A program made the translations under genes and the position numbers. A stretch of DNA of 37,323 nucleotides from Bacteroidaceae bacterium (GTDB lineage Bacteria; Bacteroidota; Bacteroidia; Bacteroidales; Bacteroidaceae): the NCBI GenBank assembly GCA_017534535.1, contig JAFXVZ010000035.1, positions 1-37,323 of the forward strand, given 5' to 3'. Positions 1-9,850 of the stretch are shown here, in pieces; the first letter of the stretch is position 1; every line of letters starts with the position of its first letter. The notes below the pieces were generated by a model. That model ran no database searches. It had not been told where the DNA came from and saw only the letters and a program-made list of their open reading frames with translations.

Positions 1-60
1 ACATATATGGAACAGGAATCGATAGAAATCAATAACTAATGCCAAACCCCTTAAAACGGC

Positions 61-93
61 AAATCCGTGTAACTCGTTGAGCTACACGGATTT
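61..93 (-). terminator. Hairpin terminator after dnaK
   Basis: A perfect 11-bp stem (61-71 with 83-93) encloses an 11-nt loop that can itself pair CTC with GAG. It lies 34 bp past the dnaK stop. On the minus strand it is followed by GCCGTTTTAAGG, so the U-tract is short. The intrinsic-terminator role is inferred. Positions 1-60 show no gene. Confidence 0.65.
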
Positions 94-126
94 GGTTTCC
101 GATTGTTATTGTTTGTTATCTTTGAA

Positions 127-2073
127 CTAGTGGACCTCCTCAAAGTCGTCATCCTGTACGTTATCACCGCCCTTGTTGTTGTCCTGAGGACCAGCCTGCT
201 GACCTCCGTTAAAACCTGCACCGCCGTTAAAGCCTGCGCCACCCTGAGGACCAGCCTGTGGGCCACCCTGCTGAGCATACATCTGTGCACTAGCAGCCTG
301 CCAAGCGGTGTTAATCTCAGCCATAGCAGCATCAATTGCAGCCAAATCCTGTGCCTTGTGAGCATCTTTCAGCTTCTGCAGAGCAGCTTCAATAGCTGGC
401 TTCTTATCAGCTGGAATCTTATCGCCCAACTCGGTTAACTGATTTTCAGTAGTAAAGATCATTGAGTCAGCCTGGTTCAGCTTATCAACTTTCTCACGTT
501 CCTTCTTATCAGCAGCCTCATTAGCCTGAGCCTCAGCCTTCATGCGAGCAATCTCATCGTCGCTCAAGCCACTGGAAGCTTCGATACGGATAGCCTGTTC
601 CTTACCAGTAGCCTTATCCTTAGCTGTTACCTTCAAGATACCATTAGCATCGATATCGAATGTTACCTCGATCTGAGGAACACCACGACGTGCAGGAGCA
701 ATGCCTGTCAGGTTGAACTGACCGATACTCTTGTTCTGAGCTGCCATAGGACGCTCACCCTGCAACACATGGATCGTTACTTCGGTCTGGTTATCTGCTG
801 CGGTAGAGAAGGTTTCACTCTTCTTCACAGGGATAGTAGTATTAGCCTCAATCAGTTTGGTCATCACACCACCTAAGGTTTCGATACCCAAGGTAAGAGG
901 AGTTACATCCAGTAATACCACATCACCTACACCCTTCTCGTTATTTAGAATAGCACCTTGGATAGCAGCACCTACAGCTACCACCTCATCAGGGTTTACA
1001 CCCTTTGAAGGTACCTTACCGAAGAAGTTCTGTACCAGTGTCTGAACAGCTGGAATACGACTAGAACCACCCACCAGTATAACCTCGTCAATATCCGCCG
1101 GCTGCAGGTTAGCATCGCTCAGTGCCTTTTGGCAAGGAGCCAAGCAAGCCTGAATCAAACCATGAGCCAACTGCTCAAACTTAGCACGGGTGAGTGTCTT
1201 TACTAAGTGCTTTGGCACACCACCTACTGGCATAATGTAAGGCAGGTTGATTTCAGTAGAAGTAGAAGATGACAACTCAATCTTTGCCTTCTCAGCAGCT
1301 TCCTTCAGACGCTGCATAGCCATTGGGTCAGCCATCAGGTCAGCACCCTCGTCGTTCTTGAATTCCTGTACCAGCCAGTTGATGATTACCTGGTCGAAGT
1401 CATCACCGCCCAGGTGAGTATCACCATTGGTTGACAATACCTCAAACACACCACCACCGAACTCCAGGATAGAGATATCAAATGTACCACCACCGAGGTC
1501 GAACACTGCAATCTTCATATCCTTGTTGGCCTTGTCGATACCGTATGCCAAAGCAGCAGCAGTAGGTTCGTTCACTATACGCTTTACATTTAAACCAGCA
1601 ATCTGACCAGCCTCTTTAGTTGCCTGACGTTGTGAGTCTGAGAAATAAGCAGGAACAGTAATCACAGCATCTGTTACTTCCTGTCCCAGATAGTCCTCGG
1701 CAGTCTTCTTCATCTTCTGCAGCACCATAGCTGAGATTTCCTGAGCAGTATAGAGACGGCCATCAATGTCAACACGTGGCATATTGTTGTCGCTACGCAC
1801 CACCTTGTAAGGCATGCGAGGAATTTCCTTTTGTACTTGATCCCAGTTCTCACCCATGAAACGTTTGATAGAGAAAACTGTCTTTGTTGGGTTGGTGATA
1901 GCCTGACGCTTTGCAGGATCACCCACCTTACGTTCACCACCCTCTACGAATGCTACGATAGAAGGGGTTGTGCGTTTACCTTCGCTATTCGCGATTACTA
2001 CAGGTTCGTTGCCCTCGAATACAGCAACGCATGAGTTAGTAGTACCTAAGTCAATACCAATAATCTTTCCCAT
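127..2073 (-). CDS. dnaK: Chaperone DnaK (Hsp70)
   Basis: Cytosolic ATP-dependent chaperone that binds exposed hydrophobic peptides, working with DnaJ and GrpE (neither is in this window). The 648 residues are the usual length. The ATPase domain opens with the phosphate-1 loop [10 protein letters not shown] (residues 5-14) and contains the second phosphate motif FDLGGGTFD. The substrate-binding domain and helical lid follow, then a Gly/Gln/Asn-rich tail with a repeated GAGFNG unit, ending FEEVH. The acidic tail is normal for bacterial DnaK. Start ATG at 2073 gives the canonical [10 protein letters not shown]. The gene stands alone between a terminator and a divergent gene. I saw no CIRCE element (TTAGCACTC-N9-GAGTGCTAA) and no convincing TAnnTTTG box upstream; an 8-bp direct repeat CCCATGCC lies at 2116-2123 and 2160-2167, of unknown meaning. 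Confidence 0.98.
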   Translation of the reverse strand: MGKIIGIDLGTTNSCVAVFEGNEPVVIANSEGKRTTPSIVAFVEGGERKVGDPAKRQAITNPTKTVFSIKRFMGENWDQVQKEIPRMPYKVVRSDNNMPRVDIDGRLYTAQEISAMVLQKMKKTAEDYLGQEVTDAVITVPAYFSDSQRQATKEAGQIAGLNVKRIVNEPTAAALAYGIDKANKDMKIAVFDLGGGTFDISILEFGGGVFEVLSTNGDTHLGGDDFDQVIINWLVQEFKNDEGADLMADPMAMQRLKEAAEKAKIELSSSTSTEINLPYIMPVGGVPKHLVKTLTRAKFEQLAHGLIQACLAPCQKALSDANLQPADIDEVILVGGSSRIPAVQTLVQNFFGKVPSKGVNPDEVVAVGAAIQGAILNNEKGVGDVVLLDVTPLTLGIETLGGVMTKLIEANTTIPVKKSETFSTAADNQTEVTIHVLQGERPMAAQNKSIGQFNLTGIAPARRGVPQIEVTFDIDANGILKVTAKDKATGKEQAIRIEASSGLSDDEIARMKAEAQANEAADKKEREKVDKLNQADSMIFTTENQLTELGDKIPADKKPAIEAALQKLKDAHKAQDLAAIDAAMAEINTAWQAASAQMYAQQGGPQAGPQGGAGFNGGAGFNGGQQAGPQDNNKGGDNVQDDDFEEVH

Positions 2074-2252
2074 AATTCTTATTTTTTATTTGTTATTATT
2101 CAAATTATCTATTGTCCCATGCCTGTTGATAGACTTTCGGACACTTGATTTGTGCAAAGCCCATGCCATACTTTGCTATATGTCAGTTTGGCAGATAATA
2201 CGACAAATAAAAAATGTTTGGCTTGGGGAATGGATTATTGAGAATAATGTTA

Positions 2253-2260
2253 TATCTTTG
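2253..2260 (+). promoter_or_regulatory. -7 box TATCTTTG of the polyamine dehydrogenase gene
   Basis: TATCTTTG matches the Bacteroidota -7 consensus TAnnTTTG and lies 40 bp before the ATG at 2300. No TTTG element is found at the usual 19-bp spacing, so this is a half-supported promoter. The rest of the 226-bp divergent dnaK intergenic region shows no gene. Confidence 0.5.
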
Positions 2261-2299
2261 CGAAGAAAAGAAATAACTTAAATAAACAAAAGAAGAAAA

Positions 2300-3523
2300 A
2301 TGGGAAAAGTGCTAATTATCGGAGCAGGCGGTGTAGCTACCGTAGCTGCATTTAAGGTCGCTCAGAATCCTGACGTGTTTACTGACATCACCATTGCCAG
2401 TCGTACAAAGGCTAAATGTGACAAGCTGGCTAAGGCCATTGGCAATCCAAATATTAAGACCGCACAGGTAGATGCTGACAATGTGGAAGATTTGGTGAAG
2501 TTGTTCAATGAGGTAAAGCCCGACATAGTGATGAACCTAGCATTGCCTTATCAAGACCTCACCATCATGGAGGCTTGCCTAAGGACTGGCGTGAATTACT
2601 TAGATACCGCCAACTATGAACCTCGTGACGAGGCACACTTCGAGTACAGCTGGCAGTGGGCTTATAAGCAACGTTTTGAAGATGCAGGCTTGACTGCCAT
2701 CTTGGGATGTGGCTTCGACCCAGGTGTGAGCGGCGTATATACTGCCTATGCAGCCAAGCATCATTTCGATGAAATTCACGTGTTGGATATTGTGGACTGC
2801 AACGCTGGTAACCACCACAAGGCATTTGCCACCAACTTCAACCCTGAAATCAATATCCGAGAAATTACCCAGAAGGGCTTGTATTATAAAGATGGTGAAT
2901 GGATAGAAACAGAGCCGCTGGAAATCCACCAGCCTATCACCTATCCTAACATCGGTCCTCGTGAGTCATACTTGATGCACCACGAAGAATTAGAGTCATT
3001 GGTGAAGAACTACCCCACCATCAAGTTGGCTCGTTTTTGGATGACATTTGGTGAGCAATACCTGAAGTACCTTGATGTTATTCAGGGCATTGGTATGAGC
3101 CGCATCGATGAAATTGAATATGAGGCTCCATTAGCCGACGGTACAGGCAATGCAAAAGTAAAGATAGTACCATTGCAGTTCCTGAAAGCTGTACTGCCTA
3201 ACCCACAGGATTTGGGTGAGAACTATGAGGGTGAGACTTCCATTGGTTGCCGCATTCGTGGCGTCAAGGACGGTAAAGAGCGTACCTATTACGTATATAA
3301 CAATTGCAGTCATCAGGAAGCATACAAAGAAACAGGTATGCAGGGCGTGAGCTATACCACTGGTGTACCAGCAATGATTGGTGCGATGATGTTCCTCAAG
3401 GGGTTGTGGAAGCGTCCTGGCGTGTGGAACGTGGAAGATTTCGACCCAGACCCATTCATGGAACAGCTCAACAAGCAGGGTTTACCTTGGAATGAGGTGT
3501 TTGATGGTGATCTTGAACTTTAG
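2300..3523 (+). CDS. Carboxynorspermidine/carboxyspermidine dehydrogenase (saccharopine dehydrogenase family)
   Basis: Predicted NADPH-dependent enzyme that condenses aspartate semialdehyde with putrescine or diaminopropane to carboxyspermidine or carboxynorspermidine, the alternative polyamine route. The N-terminus has a Rossmann nucleotide-binding loop, [11 protein letters not shown] (about residues 6-16). Blocks [41 protein letters not shown] and SYTTGVPAM follow the pattern remembered for the Vibrio carboxynorspermidine dehydrogenase rather than true lysine-pathway saccharopine dehydrogenases. The 407-residue length fits. The decarboxylase partner NspC is not in the window. recA starts 37 bp downstream on the same strand, so readthrough is likely. 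Family assignment is strong; the exact diamine used cannot be told from sequence. Confidence 0.88.
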   Translation: MGKVLIIGAGGVATVAAFKVAQNPDVFTDITIASRTKAKCDKLAKAIGNPNIKTAQVDADNVEDLVKLFNEVKPDIVMNLALPYQDLTIMEACLRTGVNYLDTANYEPRDEAHFEYSWQWAYKQRFEDAGLTAILGCGFDPGVSGVYTAYAAKHHFDEIHVLDIVDCNAGNHHKAFATNFNPEINIREITQKGLYYKDGEWIETEPLEIHQPITYPNIGPRESYLMHHEELESLVKNYPTIKLARFWMTFGEQYLKYLDVIQGIGMSRIDEIEYEAPLADGTGNAKVKIVPLQFLKAVLPNPQDLGENYEGETSIGCRIRGVKDGKERTYYVYNNCSHQEAYKETGMQGVSYTTGVPAMIGAMMFLKGLWKRPGVWNVEDFDPDPFMEQLNKQGLPWNEVFDGDLEL

Positions 3524-3560
3524 TGTAAAATTAAACATTCATATACAAATTGTAATTATT

Positions 3561-4604
3561 ATGGCAAAAAACGAAGAAATTAATTTTGACAAGCCTGTGC
3601 CATCAGCTGACAAGCTGAAAGCGTTGCAGGCAGCAATGTCGAAAATCGAAAAAGATTTCGGCAAAGGCTCTATTATGAAATTGGGCGATGATCACATTGA
3701 ACAGGTAGAAGTAATACCCACAGGTTCAATCGGTTTAAATGTTGCGTTAGGTGTAGGTGGCTATCCTCGTGGTAGAATCATCGAGATTTTTGGTCCAGAA
3801 TCATCAGGCAAAACTACTTTGGCTATTCATGCTATAGCTGAGGCACAGAAACAAGGAGGTATCGCTGCATTCATCGATGCAGAGCATGCTTTCGACCGTT
3901 TCTACGCTGCTAAGTTAGGTGTGGATGTAGATAACCTGTTGATTTCTCAGCCTGATAATGGTGAGCAGGCACTCGACATTGCCGAACAACTGATACGTTC
4001 ATCAGCTATCGACATCATCGTTATCGACTCTGTGGCTGCGTTGACTCCTAAGAAGGAGATTGAGGGTGAGATGGGTGACTCTGTTGTGGGCTTGCAGGCT
4101 CGTTTAATGAGTCAAGCTTTACGTAAACTTACCGCTACGGTAAGCAAAACTCGCACTACTTGCATCTTCATCAACCAATTACGTGAAAAAATTGGTGTGA
4201 TGTTTGGTAATCCTGAAACCACCACAGGTGGTAATGCGCTGAAGTTCTATGCAAGTGTTCGTCTTGACATCCGTAGTTCATCACCCATCAAGAATGGCGA
4301 GGATGTGATTGGTCGCACCACCCGTGTGAAAATCGTGAAGAACAAGGTGGCTCCTCCATTTCGCAAGTGTGAGTTCGACATCATGTTTGGCGAGGGCATC
4401 AGCAAGGCAGGTGAAATTTTAGACTTGGGTGTGGAGTATGATATCATCAAGAAGAGTGGCAGCTGGTTCAGTTATAACGACACCAAGTTGGCTCAAGGTC
4501 GTGATGCTACCAAGCAAGTGATAGCTGATAACCCTGAATTGGCAGAGGAACTGGAAGCTAAGATCTCAAAAGTTTTGCAAGGGAATGGGACTATAGATGC
4601 ATAA
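3561..4604 (+). CDS. recA: Recombinase RecA
   Basis: Forms ATP-dependent filaments on single-stranded DNA, catalyses homologous strand exchange and stimulates LexA-type autocleavage. The 347-residue protein has Walker A GPESSGKT (78-85), the Walker B region [10 protein letters not shown], the L2-loop region [22 protein letters not shown], and the short C-terminal domain typical of Bacteroidota. A start upstream at 3492 is open but would add 23 residues unlike any RecA; ATG at 3561 gives MAKNEEINF, the expected N-terminus. It lies 37 bp after the polyamine dehydrogenase gene and ends at a convergent terminator. No LexA box of known type was recognised in the short upstream gap. Confidence 0.98.
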   Translation: MAKNEEINFDKPVPSADKLKALQAAMSKIEKDFGKGSIMKLGDDHIEQVEVIPTGSIGLNVALGVGGYPRGRIIEIFGPESSGKTTLAIHAIAEAQKQGGIAAFIDAEHAFDRFYAAKLGVDVDNLLISQPDNGEQALDIAEQLIRSSAIDIIVIDSVAALTPKKEIEGEMGDSVVGLQARLMSQALRKLTATVSKTRTTCIFINQLREKIGVMFGNPETTTGGNALKFYASVRLDIRSSSPIKNGEDVIGRTTRVKIVKNKVAPPFRKCEFDIMFGEGISKAGEILDLGVEYDIIKKSGSWFSYNDTKLAQGRDATKQVIADNPELAEELEAKISKVLQGNGTIDA

Positions 4605-4628
4605 TAAAGAGCACTTCTTCAAAACAAC

Positions 4629-4657
4629 AAGGGCAGTTACCATTGGTAGCTGCCCTT
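4629..4657. terminator. Bidirectional terminator between recA and the fructokinase gene
   Basis: AAGGGCAG pairs with CTGCCCTT, and inner TACC with GGTA, around a short loop. U-rich tracts follow on both strands (TTTATTT on plus, TTGTTGTTTT on minus). It separates the convergent recA (+) and PfkB (-) genes. Confidence 0.85.
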
Positions 4658-4679
4658 TATTTCTATGTAATTTGATTTT

Positions 4680-5564
4680 TTACAGTTGTTTTTTCAGATC
4701 CTCGGGGAGAACAGGCATAGCACCACTTTGTGTGCAAACAAATGCGCTGACCTCCACAGCCAACTTATGTGCCTCCTCAACAGGCTTGCCTGCCAGGATA
4801 GCAGCAGTGAAAGCACCTGTAAAGCTATCGCCGGCACCAACGGTATCAGCAACCGCCACACGTGGTGTAGGTTGGAAAGACATCTTGCCAGGAGTAAACA
4901 CATAGCTACCATCTACACCACAGGTAAGGATAAGCATCTTTAAACCATACTTAGCGAGCAACAACCAGCACTTATCAGCTTGGGAGATAGAAGAGAAGTC
5001 AAACATACGGCTCACCAGCTCCAATTCTTCATCGTTTATCTTCAAGATATTACAATGCCCCATTGACTCCTCCAGCAACTCAGGGGTATAGAAACTCTGA
5101 CGCAGATTGATATCAAAGATCTTCAAGGTGTCATCATCTTTTGGCATCTCATCGAGGAATTTCACAATTGTATCATGACTCACCGCATTGCGTTGTGCCA
5201 AAGAGCCAAAGCAAACGGCACGGGCATTATGAGCCAACTCTTTCAGTTCACTGGTAAATGGAATATTGTCCCAAGCTACGCCTTTCTTGATTTCATAAGA
5301 AGGAACGCCCTTCTCATCAAGCGTCACTTGTACGGTTCCTGTGGGAAAAGGTACACGCTCAATCAGCGTATTCAATCCTCTCTGGTTGAAAATGCGCAAG
5401 ATCTCATCTCCATCCTCATCGTTGCCAACGGCACTCACCACACAACTATTGAACCCAAACTGTGATACATGATAGGCAAAATTTGCAGGAGCACCACCTA
5501 TCTTCTTCCCTTCAGGCAGGCAATCGAACAACGCCTCGCCAATTCCTACAACAATATCTTTCAT
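4680..5564 (-). CDS. PfkB-family fructokinase
   Basis: Predicted to phosphorylate fructose taken up by the adjacent permease to fructose 6-phosphate. The 294-residue ribokinase/PfkB fold has the early GG motif (KIGGAPANFAYH, 21-32) and the C-terminal signature DTVGAGDSF (240-248), where Asp246 is the expected catalytic base and GAGD the anion hole. It is the last gene of a four-gene minus-strand operon, 5 bp after the permease stop. Fructokinase rather than ribokinase is inferred from the GH32 and permease partners; the same kinase-permease-GH32 combination is known from fructan loci of Bacteroides. Confidence 0.9.
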   Translation of the reverse strand: MKDIVVGIGEALFDCLPEGKKIGGAPANFAYHVSQFGFNSCVVSAVGNDEDGDEILRIFNQRGLNTLIERVPFPTGTVQVTLDEKGVPSYEIKKGVAWDNIPFTSELKELAHNARAVCFGSLAQRNAVSHDTIVKFLDEMPKDDDTLKIFDINLRQSFYTPELLEESMGHCNILKINDEELELVSRMFDFSSISQADKCWLLLAKYGLKMLILTCGVDGSYVFTPGKMSFQPTPRVAVADTVGAGDSFTGAFTAAILAGKPVEEAHKLAVEVSAFVCTQSGAMPVLPEDLKKQL

Positions 5565-5569
5565 ATAAA

Positions 5570-6736
5570 TTATGCTTTAACTTGTTTGATAAACGACAAC
5601 AGATAAATAACGCCTATGGCCATCACTATCACAGCACCTCCCTGGCCTACAGCATCGCTGGCAAAGCCCATAATCAATGGGAAGATGGTACCACCAAACA
5701 GACCCATAATCATTAAACCGCTCACTTCGTTCTGCTTATCGGGCACAGAGAGCAACGCTTGACTGAACACAATGGAGAAGATATTGGAGTTGCCGTAGCC
5801 AACCAAAGCGATACCTGCATAGAGTGCCCACTGAGACTGTCCGGCAAACAAGAGTGCCATACTCAACGCCATCATCACAACACTGATGATAAAGAAGGTG
5901 CGTGTCTTCAAGACGCGAAGGAAGAACGAACCTGTCAAACATCCCAGTGTACGGAAGATGAAGTAGAGACTGGTAGCAAAGGCAGCTTCATTCAGTGTCA
6001 TCCCCAAACGTTCCATCAAAATTTTTGGAGCGGTGGTGTTAGTGCCGACATCGATACCTACATGGCACATAATGCCAAAGAAAGAGAGTAATACAATAGG
6101 CTTACCCAATAGTTGCAAGCACTCTATAAAGGTAGAAGGCTTGCCTTCAATAGGTTCTTCGTCAATCTTTGTAACACCTAACGCTAACGTAGCAATAATT
6201 CCTACCACCAAGAAGATAGCAAATAGTACTCGCCAGTCGTATCCAAAATCAGGAATAACATGGGTAGCTCCCCACATAGCCAGATAAGGTGCAATAAACG
6301 ATGCGATGGCCTTGATAAACTGTCCGAATGTCAAGGTCGATGCCAGGTTTTTGCCACCAATGATGGATGATACCAAAGGATTGAGCGAGGTCTGCATCAA
6401 AGCATTACCGATACCCAGCAAAGAGAATGCCACCAGCATGATACCAAACGAATTACCGAACAAAGGCAATAGCAGTGAGAACACCGTCACGATGAGCGAA
6501 AGTAACACTGTCTTCTTACGACCTATCTTATTCATCAGCATGCCAGTAGGCACTGAGAAAATCAGGAACCAGAAGAATACCAACGACGGGAATATATTGG
6601 CGACTGAGTCCGTCAGCTGCAAGTCGTCTTTTACATAGTTTGAGGCAATGCCGACCAAATCGACAAAGCCCATAGCGAAGAAGCACAGCATCACAGGCAC
6701 CAACTTCGCCATCTGAGATTGATTTTGATTACTCAT
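5570..6736 (-). CDS. FucP-like MFS sugar permease (probable fructose importer)
   Basis: Inner-membrane major facilitator protein of 388 residues with about 12 hydrophobic segments. The TM2-TM3 loop carries the MFS motif-A-like stretch GMLMNKIGRKK. The overall pattern fits the FHS/L-fucose:proton symporter branch common in Bacteroidales sugar loci. It sits between a secreted GH32 and a PfkB kinase, so fructose is the most likely substrate. It starts 54 bp after the GH32 stop and ends 5 bp before the kinase. Substrate is inferred from context. Confidence 0.88.
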   Translation of the reverse strand: MSNQNQSQMAKLVPVMLCFFAMGFVDLVGIASNYVKDDLQLTDSVANIFPSLVFFWFLIFSVPTGMLMNKIGRKKTVLLSLIVTVFSLLLPLFGNSFGIMLVAFSLLGIGNALMQTSLNPLVSSIIGGKNLASTLTFGQFIKAIASFIAPYLAMWGATHVIPDFGYDWRVLFAIFLVVGIIATLALGVTKIDEEPIEGKPSTFIECLQLLGKPIVLLSFFGIMCHVGIDVGTNTTAPKILMERLGMTLNEAAFATSLYFIFRTLGCLTGSFFLRVLKTRTFFIISVVMMALSMALLFAGQSQWALYAGIALVGYGNSNIFSIVFSQALLSVPDKQNEVSGLMIMGLFGGTIFPLIMGFASDAVGQGGAVIVMAIGVIYLLSFIKQVKA

Positions 6737-6790
6737 ATTACTTGTTTATTAGTTTTTCTGTATTAAGTTTATCAACCAATGGTAAAACCA

Positions 6791-8587
6791 TCAAAAACTG
6801 TAAACAGTGAAATTCTTCACACTTACACTTCCACCTGTTGCACTGAATACCACCTTGTTATATGGTGTATGAGGGAACACCAAGTTGGTCATCACAAAGC
6901 GACCATCATTCACAAAAGCCTCCACACTACTACGGTCCACCAGGAAACGCAACTGCAAATCGCCACCATCCACCTGTGTTACAGTAGGTGTGATGAAGTC
7001 CTTACTAAATCCTGCAACACCACTCTTGTCGCGGAAACAGGTCAGCTCACGCTTCGCCATATCCAACTTATACTCTATCTCCTCGCCTTGTCCATTCATC
7101 AATCGGAAGCTGAGGGTACCTTGCTTCTTCTGACGTACTGTCATCAGCACCTCATACGTGCCAACGTTGTTATCCATCAGTTTTTCGATGACATACTCCT
7201 TGCCGACACTGAATGACTTGCTCATCACCTTACTCTTTCGCAAAGCCAATAATTCTGGCGAAGGAGCCGATTGCATATAGGTCACGCCATCCTTCACGAA
7301 AAGTTGAAGATCACGAGGCACAGAGTTAGAACTGCGATATTGCATAGTAGGAACCTCGTTGGCATATTGCCAGTTACTCATCCACGCCAACGCAATCACA
7401 CGGTTCTGAGGTGCATTGCTCCATGTAACGGTAGCATAGTGATCTTTGCCAAAATCCATCCACTTGGTAGCCTTAGGCGATTCGTTTACAAACTTATGTC
7501 CGTCGAACGAGCCCACGAAATACTGAGTAGCACTGCCTCCAAACGGACCACCTGGATTGATGTTCACTATCAACACCCACTTCTTCTGATTGGTACCTGC
7601 TACGGGCAATTCAAACAAATCAGGGCATTCCCAAACACCATCATGCACACCTTGTCCCTCGCCAAAATTGCTTTCATAAGTCCAATCTTTCAAATTAGGT
7701 GATGAATAGAAGCGAATCACTTGTTGTACAGCCAAAGCCATAATCCATTTTTGCGAACCCTCATGCCAAATTACCTTAGGGTCACGAAAATCAGCTATCT
7801 CACCTGTCAAAACAGGATTGCCGGCATATTTCTTGAACGTACGGCCATTATCAGTACTATAGGCAATGCTCTGCATCTGTCGGGCACTCGCCTGAGTATA
7901 GAATGCCACGATGGCACCAGCGCCAAAGCCTGCAGTATTGTTCTTATCCACCACTGCAGAGCCACTGAAGATAGTACCCAGTCCATCAGGAGCAATCGCT
8001 ATAGGCATATGTTGCCAAGACACGAGGTCACGACTGATAGCATGTCCCCAATTCATATTGCCCCAACGAGAACCATAGGGATTATGCTGATAGAACAGAT
8101 GATACTCGCCATCCTTGTAAACCATACCATTGGGATCGTTCATCCAACCCCACTGAGGCGCAAAGTGATAGACAGGACGCCACAATGTCTCCTTGTTGGA
8201 AGCATCATAGCTGTTGGCCAAAGCCAAGTTGTTGCTGAAAACCGCCTCCTTTACTTTCGGACGGGCTCCCCCTCTCTCCTGAGGGTTCATGGCGAAGCGC
8301 AACACAACATGCTTACCTGCATACTTAGACAATTCGTAAGGCACTGTATAATCCACCTTATTGAGGGCTAGACGTACAGTGAACGTCTCTACCTGCACAT
8401 TGTCTACCATCACACTGATACTTACATCAGGTGCTGAATCTTCCACTGGCAGAATGAGATATTTCTGCGTGGGGTTAATGCGGACCATTCCGTGGCCATC
8501 ACCCAAATCAACAATCTCAACATCACCAGCTACAGCAAATGTTGCAAGGGCAAATAAGCCCATCAAACAAAACAACAGTCTTTTCAT
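6791..8587 (-). CDS. GH32 glycoside hydrolase (levanase/inulinase/invertase type)
   Basis: Exported enzyme expected to cleave beta-fructofuranosides (sucrose, inulin or levan) and release fructose. The 598-residue protein starts with a signal peptide (about 1-20, ending ALATFAVA). An N-terminal beta-rich region of about 110 residues precedes the five-bladed propeller. All three GH32 catalytic motifs are intact: WMNDPNG with nucleophile Asp151, RDP with Asp269, and ECP with acid/base Glu320. A C-terminal beta-sandwich follows. There is no clear lipobox cysteine at the signal peptide end, so periplasmic location is more likely than surface anchoring. Its ATG overlaps the symporter stop by 4 bp (ATGA). 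No SusC/SusD pair lies in the window. Specificity (exo or endo, inulin or levan) cannot be read from motifs alone. Confidence 0.95.
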   Translation of the reverse strand: MKRLLFCLMGLFALATFAVAGDVEIVDLGDGHGMVRINPTQKYLILPVEDSAPDVSISVMVDNVQVETFTVRLALNKVDYTVPYELSKYAGKHVVLRFAMNPQERGGARPKVKEAVFSNNLALANSYDASNKETLWRPVYHFAPQWGWMNDPNGMVYKDGEYHLFYQHNPYGSRWGNMNWGHAISRDLVSWQHMPIAIAPDGLGTIFSGSAVVDKNNTAGFGAGAIVAFYTQASARQMQSIAYSTDNGRTFKKYAGNPVLTGEIADFRDPKVIWHEGSQKWIMALAVQQVIRFYSSPNLKDWTYESNFGEGQGVHDGVWECPDLFELPVAGTNQKKWVLIVNINPGGPFGGSATQYFVGSFDGHKFVNESPKATKWMDFGKDHYATVTWSNAPQNRVIALAWMSNWQYANEVPTMQYRSSNSVPRDLQLFVKDGVTYMQSAPSPELLALRKSKVMSKSFSVGKEYVIEKLMDNNVGTYEVLMTVRQKKQGTLSFRLMNGQGEEIEYKLDMAKRELTCFRDKSGVAGFSKDFITPTVTQVDGGDLQLRFLVDRSSVEAFVNDGRFVMTNLVFPHTPYNKVVFSATGGSVSVKNFTVYSF

Positions 8588-9747
8588 ATTTTCTTTTTCT
8601 TAAATTTGTCAATAACAAGTGCAATAGCTCCATCGCCTGTTACATTGCAAGCAGTTCCAAAACTATCCATAGCAATATACATACCTATCATCAATGCCTG
8701 AGCCGCATCATCGAAGCCCAACATCGACTGCAACACACCCAAAGCTGCCATAATGGCTCCACCTGGCACACCTGGAGCTGCCACCATCGTGATGCCCAAC
8801 ATGCAGATAAAGCCTGAAAACATACCAATGCTATAGGGCATTCCCTGCATAATCATCAGCGCCAAAGCACAAGACACAATCTTCAACATACTACCCGACA
8901 AATGGATGGTGGCGCAAAGTGGAATCACAAAACCAGCTACTTCGTTGCTTACACCATTCTTCTTTGCCTGCTCCAGTGTTACAGGAATGGTAGCTGCAGA
9001 TGACTGTGTACCCAATGCCGTAAAATAGGCTGGTAACATAGTCCAAAGCAACTTAAACGGATTGCGATGTACCAAACTTCCTGTAACCACATAAAGCATT
9101 AACAACCAGAAGATGTGCAAAGCAAAAATGATACCAATAATCTTGATAAATACCACCAAGATAGAGAACACCTGCCCTGTGTGCGTCATATTCAGGAAGA
9201 TACCGAAGATATACAACGGCAACAATGGTAGAATTACACTGCTAATTGTCTTGATGATAATCTGTTGGAAGTCGCGTGCCACATTCTTCAAATGATCACT
9301 ATCCAGCGTCGCAGCTCCTAACCCCAACACAAAAGCCATGACCAAAGAGGTCATCACATCCATCAGTGGAGGAATTTTCACGCTGAAGTATGGCTCCACA
9401 CCTTGCGCCTCTGAAATCTCCTCCAAAGGAATGCCAGATGTAATGAGTGAAGGAAACAGTGAAAGTCCGGTAAAAAGCGACAGGAAACCAGCCAGAAGCG
9501 TACATCCGTAGGCCAGTAACACTGTAGCCAACAGCATCTTACCGGCACCACGACCGATATCGGCAATGGCGATTGTGACCAATCCCACAATGATCAAAGG
9601 AATACAGAAGCCCAGGAACTGACTGAAGATAGAGTTGAATGTTTCAAACACACGCACCAAGCCAAGGGGGAATACTTGACCAATGATGATGCCCAGCAAG
9701 ATAGCTATCAGTATCCGAGGCAAAAGCCCTATCCTTATCTTCTTCAT
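8584..9747 (-). CDS. SDF/DAACS-family sodium:dicarboxylate symporter
   Basis: Inner-membrane cation symporter of 387 residues with hydrophobic segments throughout. The family signatures are present: the serine-rich GTQSSAATIPVT block (hairpin-loop region) and DSFGTACNVTGDGA near the C-terminus, equivalent to the substrate and cation site of GltPh-type carriers. It is the first gene of the operon, translationally coupled (4-bp overlap) to GH32. The family normally carries dicarboxylates or neutral and acidic amino acids, so its placement in a fructan operon is odd. It may import an amino acid or take a different substrate. Confidence 0.88.
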   Translation of the reverse strand: MKKIRIGLLPRILIAILLGIIIGQVFPLGLVRVFETFNSIFSQFLGFCIPLIIVGLVTIAIADIGRGAGKMLLATVLLAYGCTLLAGFLSLFTGLSLFPSLITSGIPLEEISEAQGVEPYFSVKIPPLMDVMTSLVMAFVLGLGAATLDSDHLKNVARDFQQIIIKTISSVILPLLPLYIFGIFLNMTHTGQVFSILVVFIKIIGIIFALHIFWLLMLYVVTGSLVHRNPFKLLWTMLPAYFTALGTQSSAATIPVTLEQAKKNGVSNEVAGFVIPLCATIHLSGSMLKIVSCALALMIMQGMPYSIGMFSGFICMLGITMVAAPGVPGGAIMAALGVLQSMLGFDDAAQALMIGMYIAMDSFGTACNVTGDGAIALVIDKFKKKKI

Positions 9748-9768
9748 GCTTTCACGGTTAATTTAAGG

Positions 9769-9799
9769 CAAAGATACGAAAAACTTATAATAGCACAAA
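9769..9799 (-). promoter_or_regulatory. Promoter of the symporter-GH32-permease-kinase operon
   Basis: On the minus strand TTTG (9799-9796), then exactly 19 bp, then TATCTTTG (9776-9769), a full match to the Bacteroidota housekeeping promoter. The expected start site is near 9763, giving a leader of about 16 nt before the ATG at 9747. The TTTG element lies within the U-tract of the valS terminator. Confidence 0.82.
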
Positions 9800-9831
9800 A
9801 AAATCCCCCCTTTTTTAAGAGGAGGGATTAG
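9797..9831 (-). terminator. Intrinsic terminator of valS
   Basis: A G/C-rich hairpin (AATCCC with GGGATT plus inner CC/GG and T/A pairs) is followed on the minus strand by ATTTTTTTG. It lies 20 bp past the valS stop. Confidence 0.85.
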
Positions 9832-9850
9832 AAATATGCAATAAAAGCTT

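Noticed and set aside
2074-2299. CIRCE heat-shock operator upstream of dnaK
   Set aside because: No TTAGCACTC-N9-GAGTGCTAA or close variant is present.
7721-8371. 216-codon plus-strand frame opposite the GH32 gene
   Set aside because: Antisense shadow; the GH32 catalytic motifs are in the minus frame.
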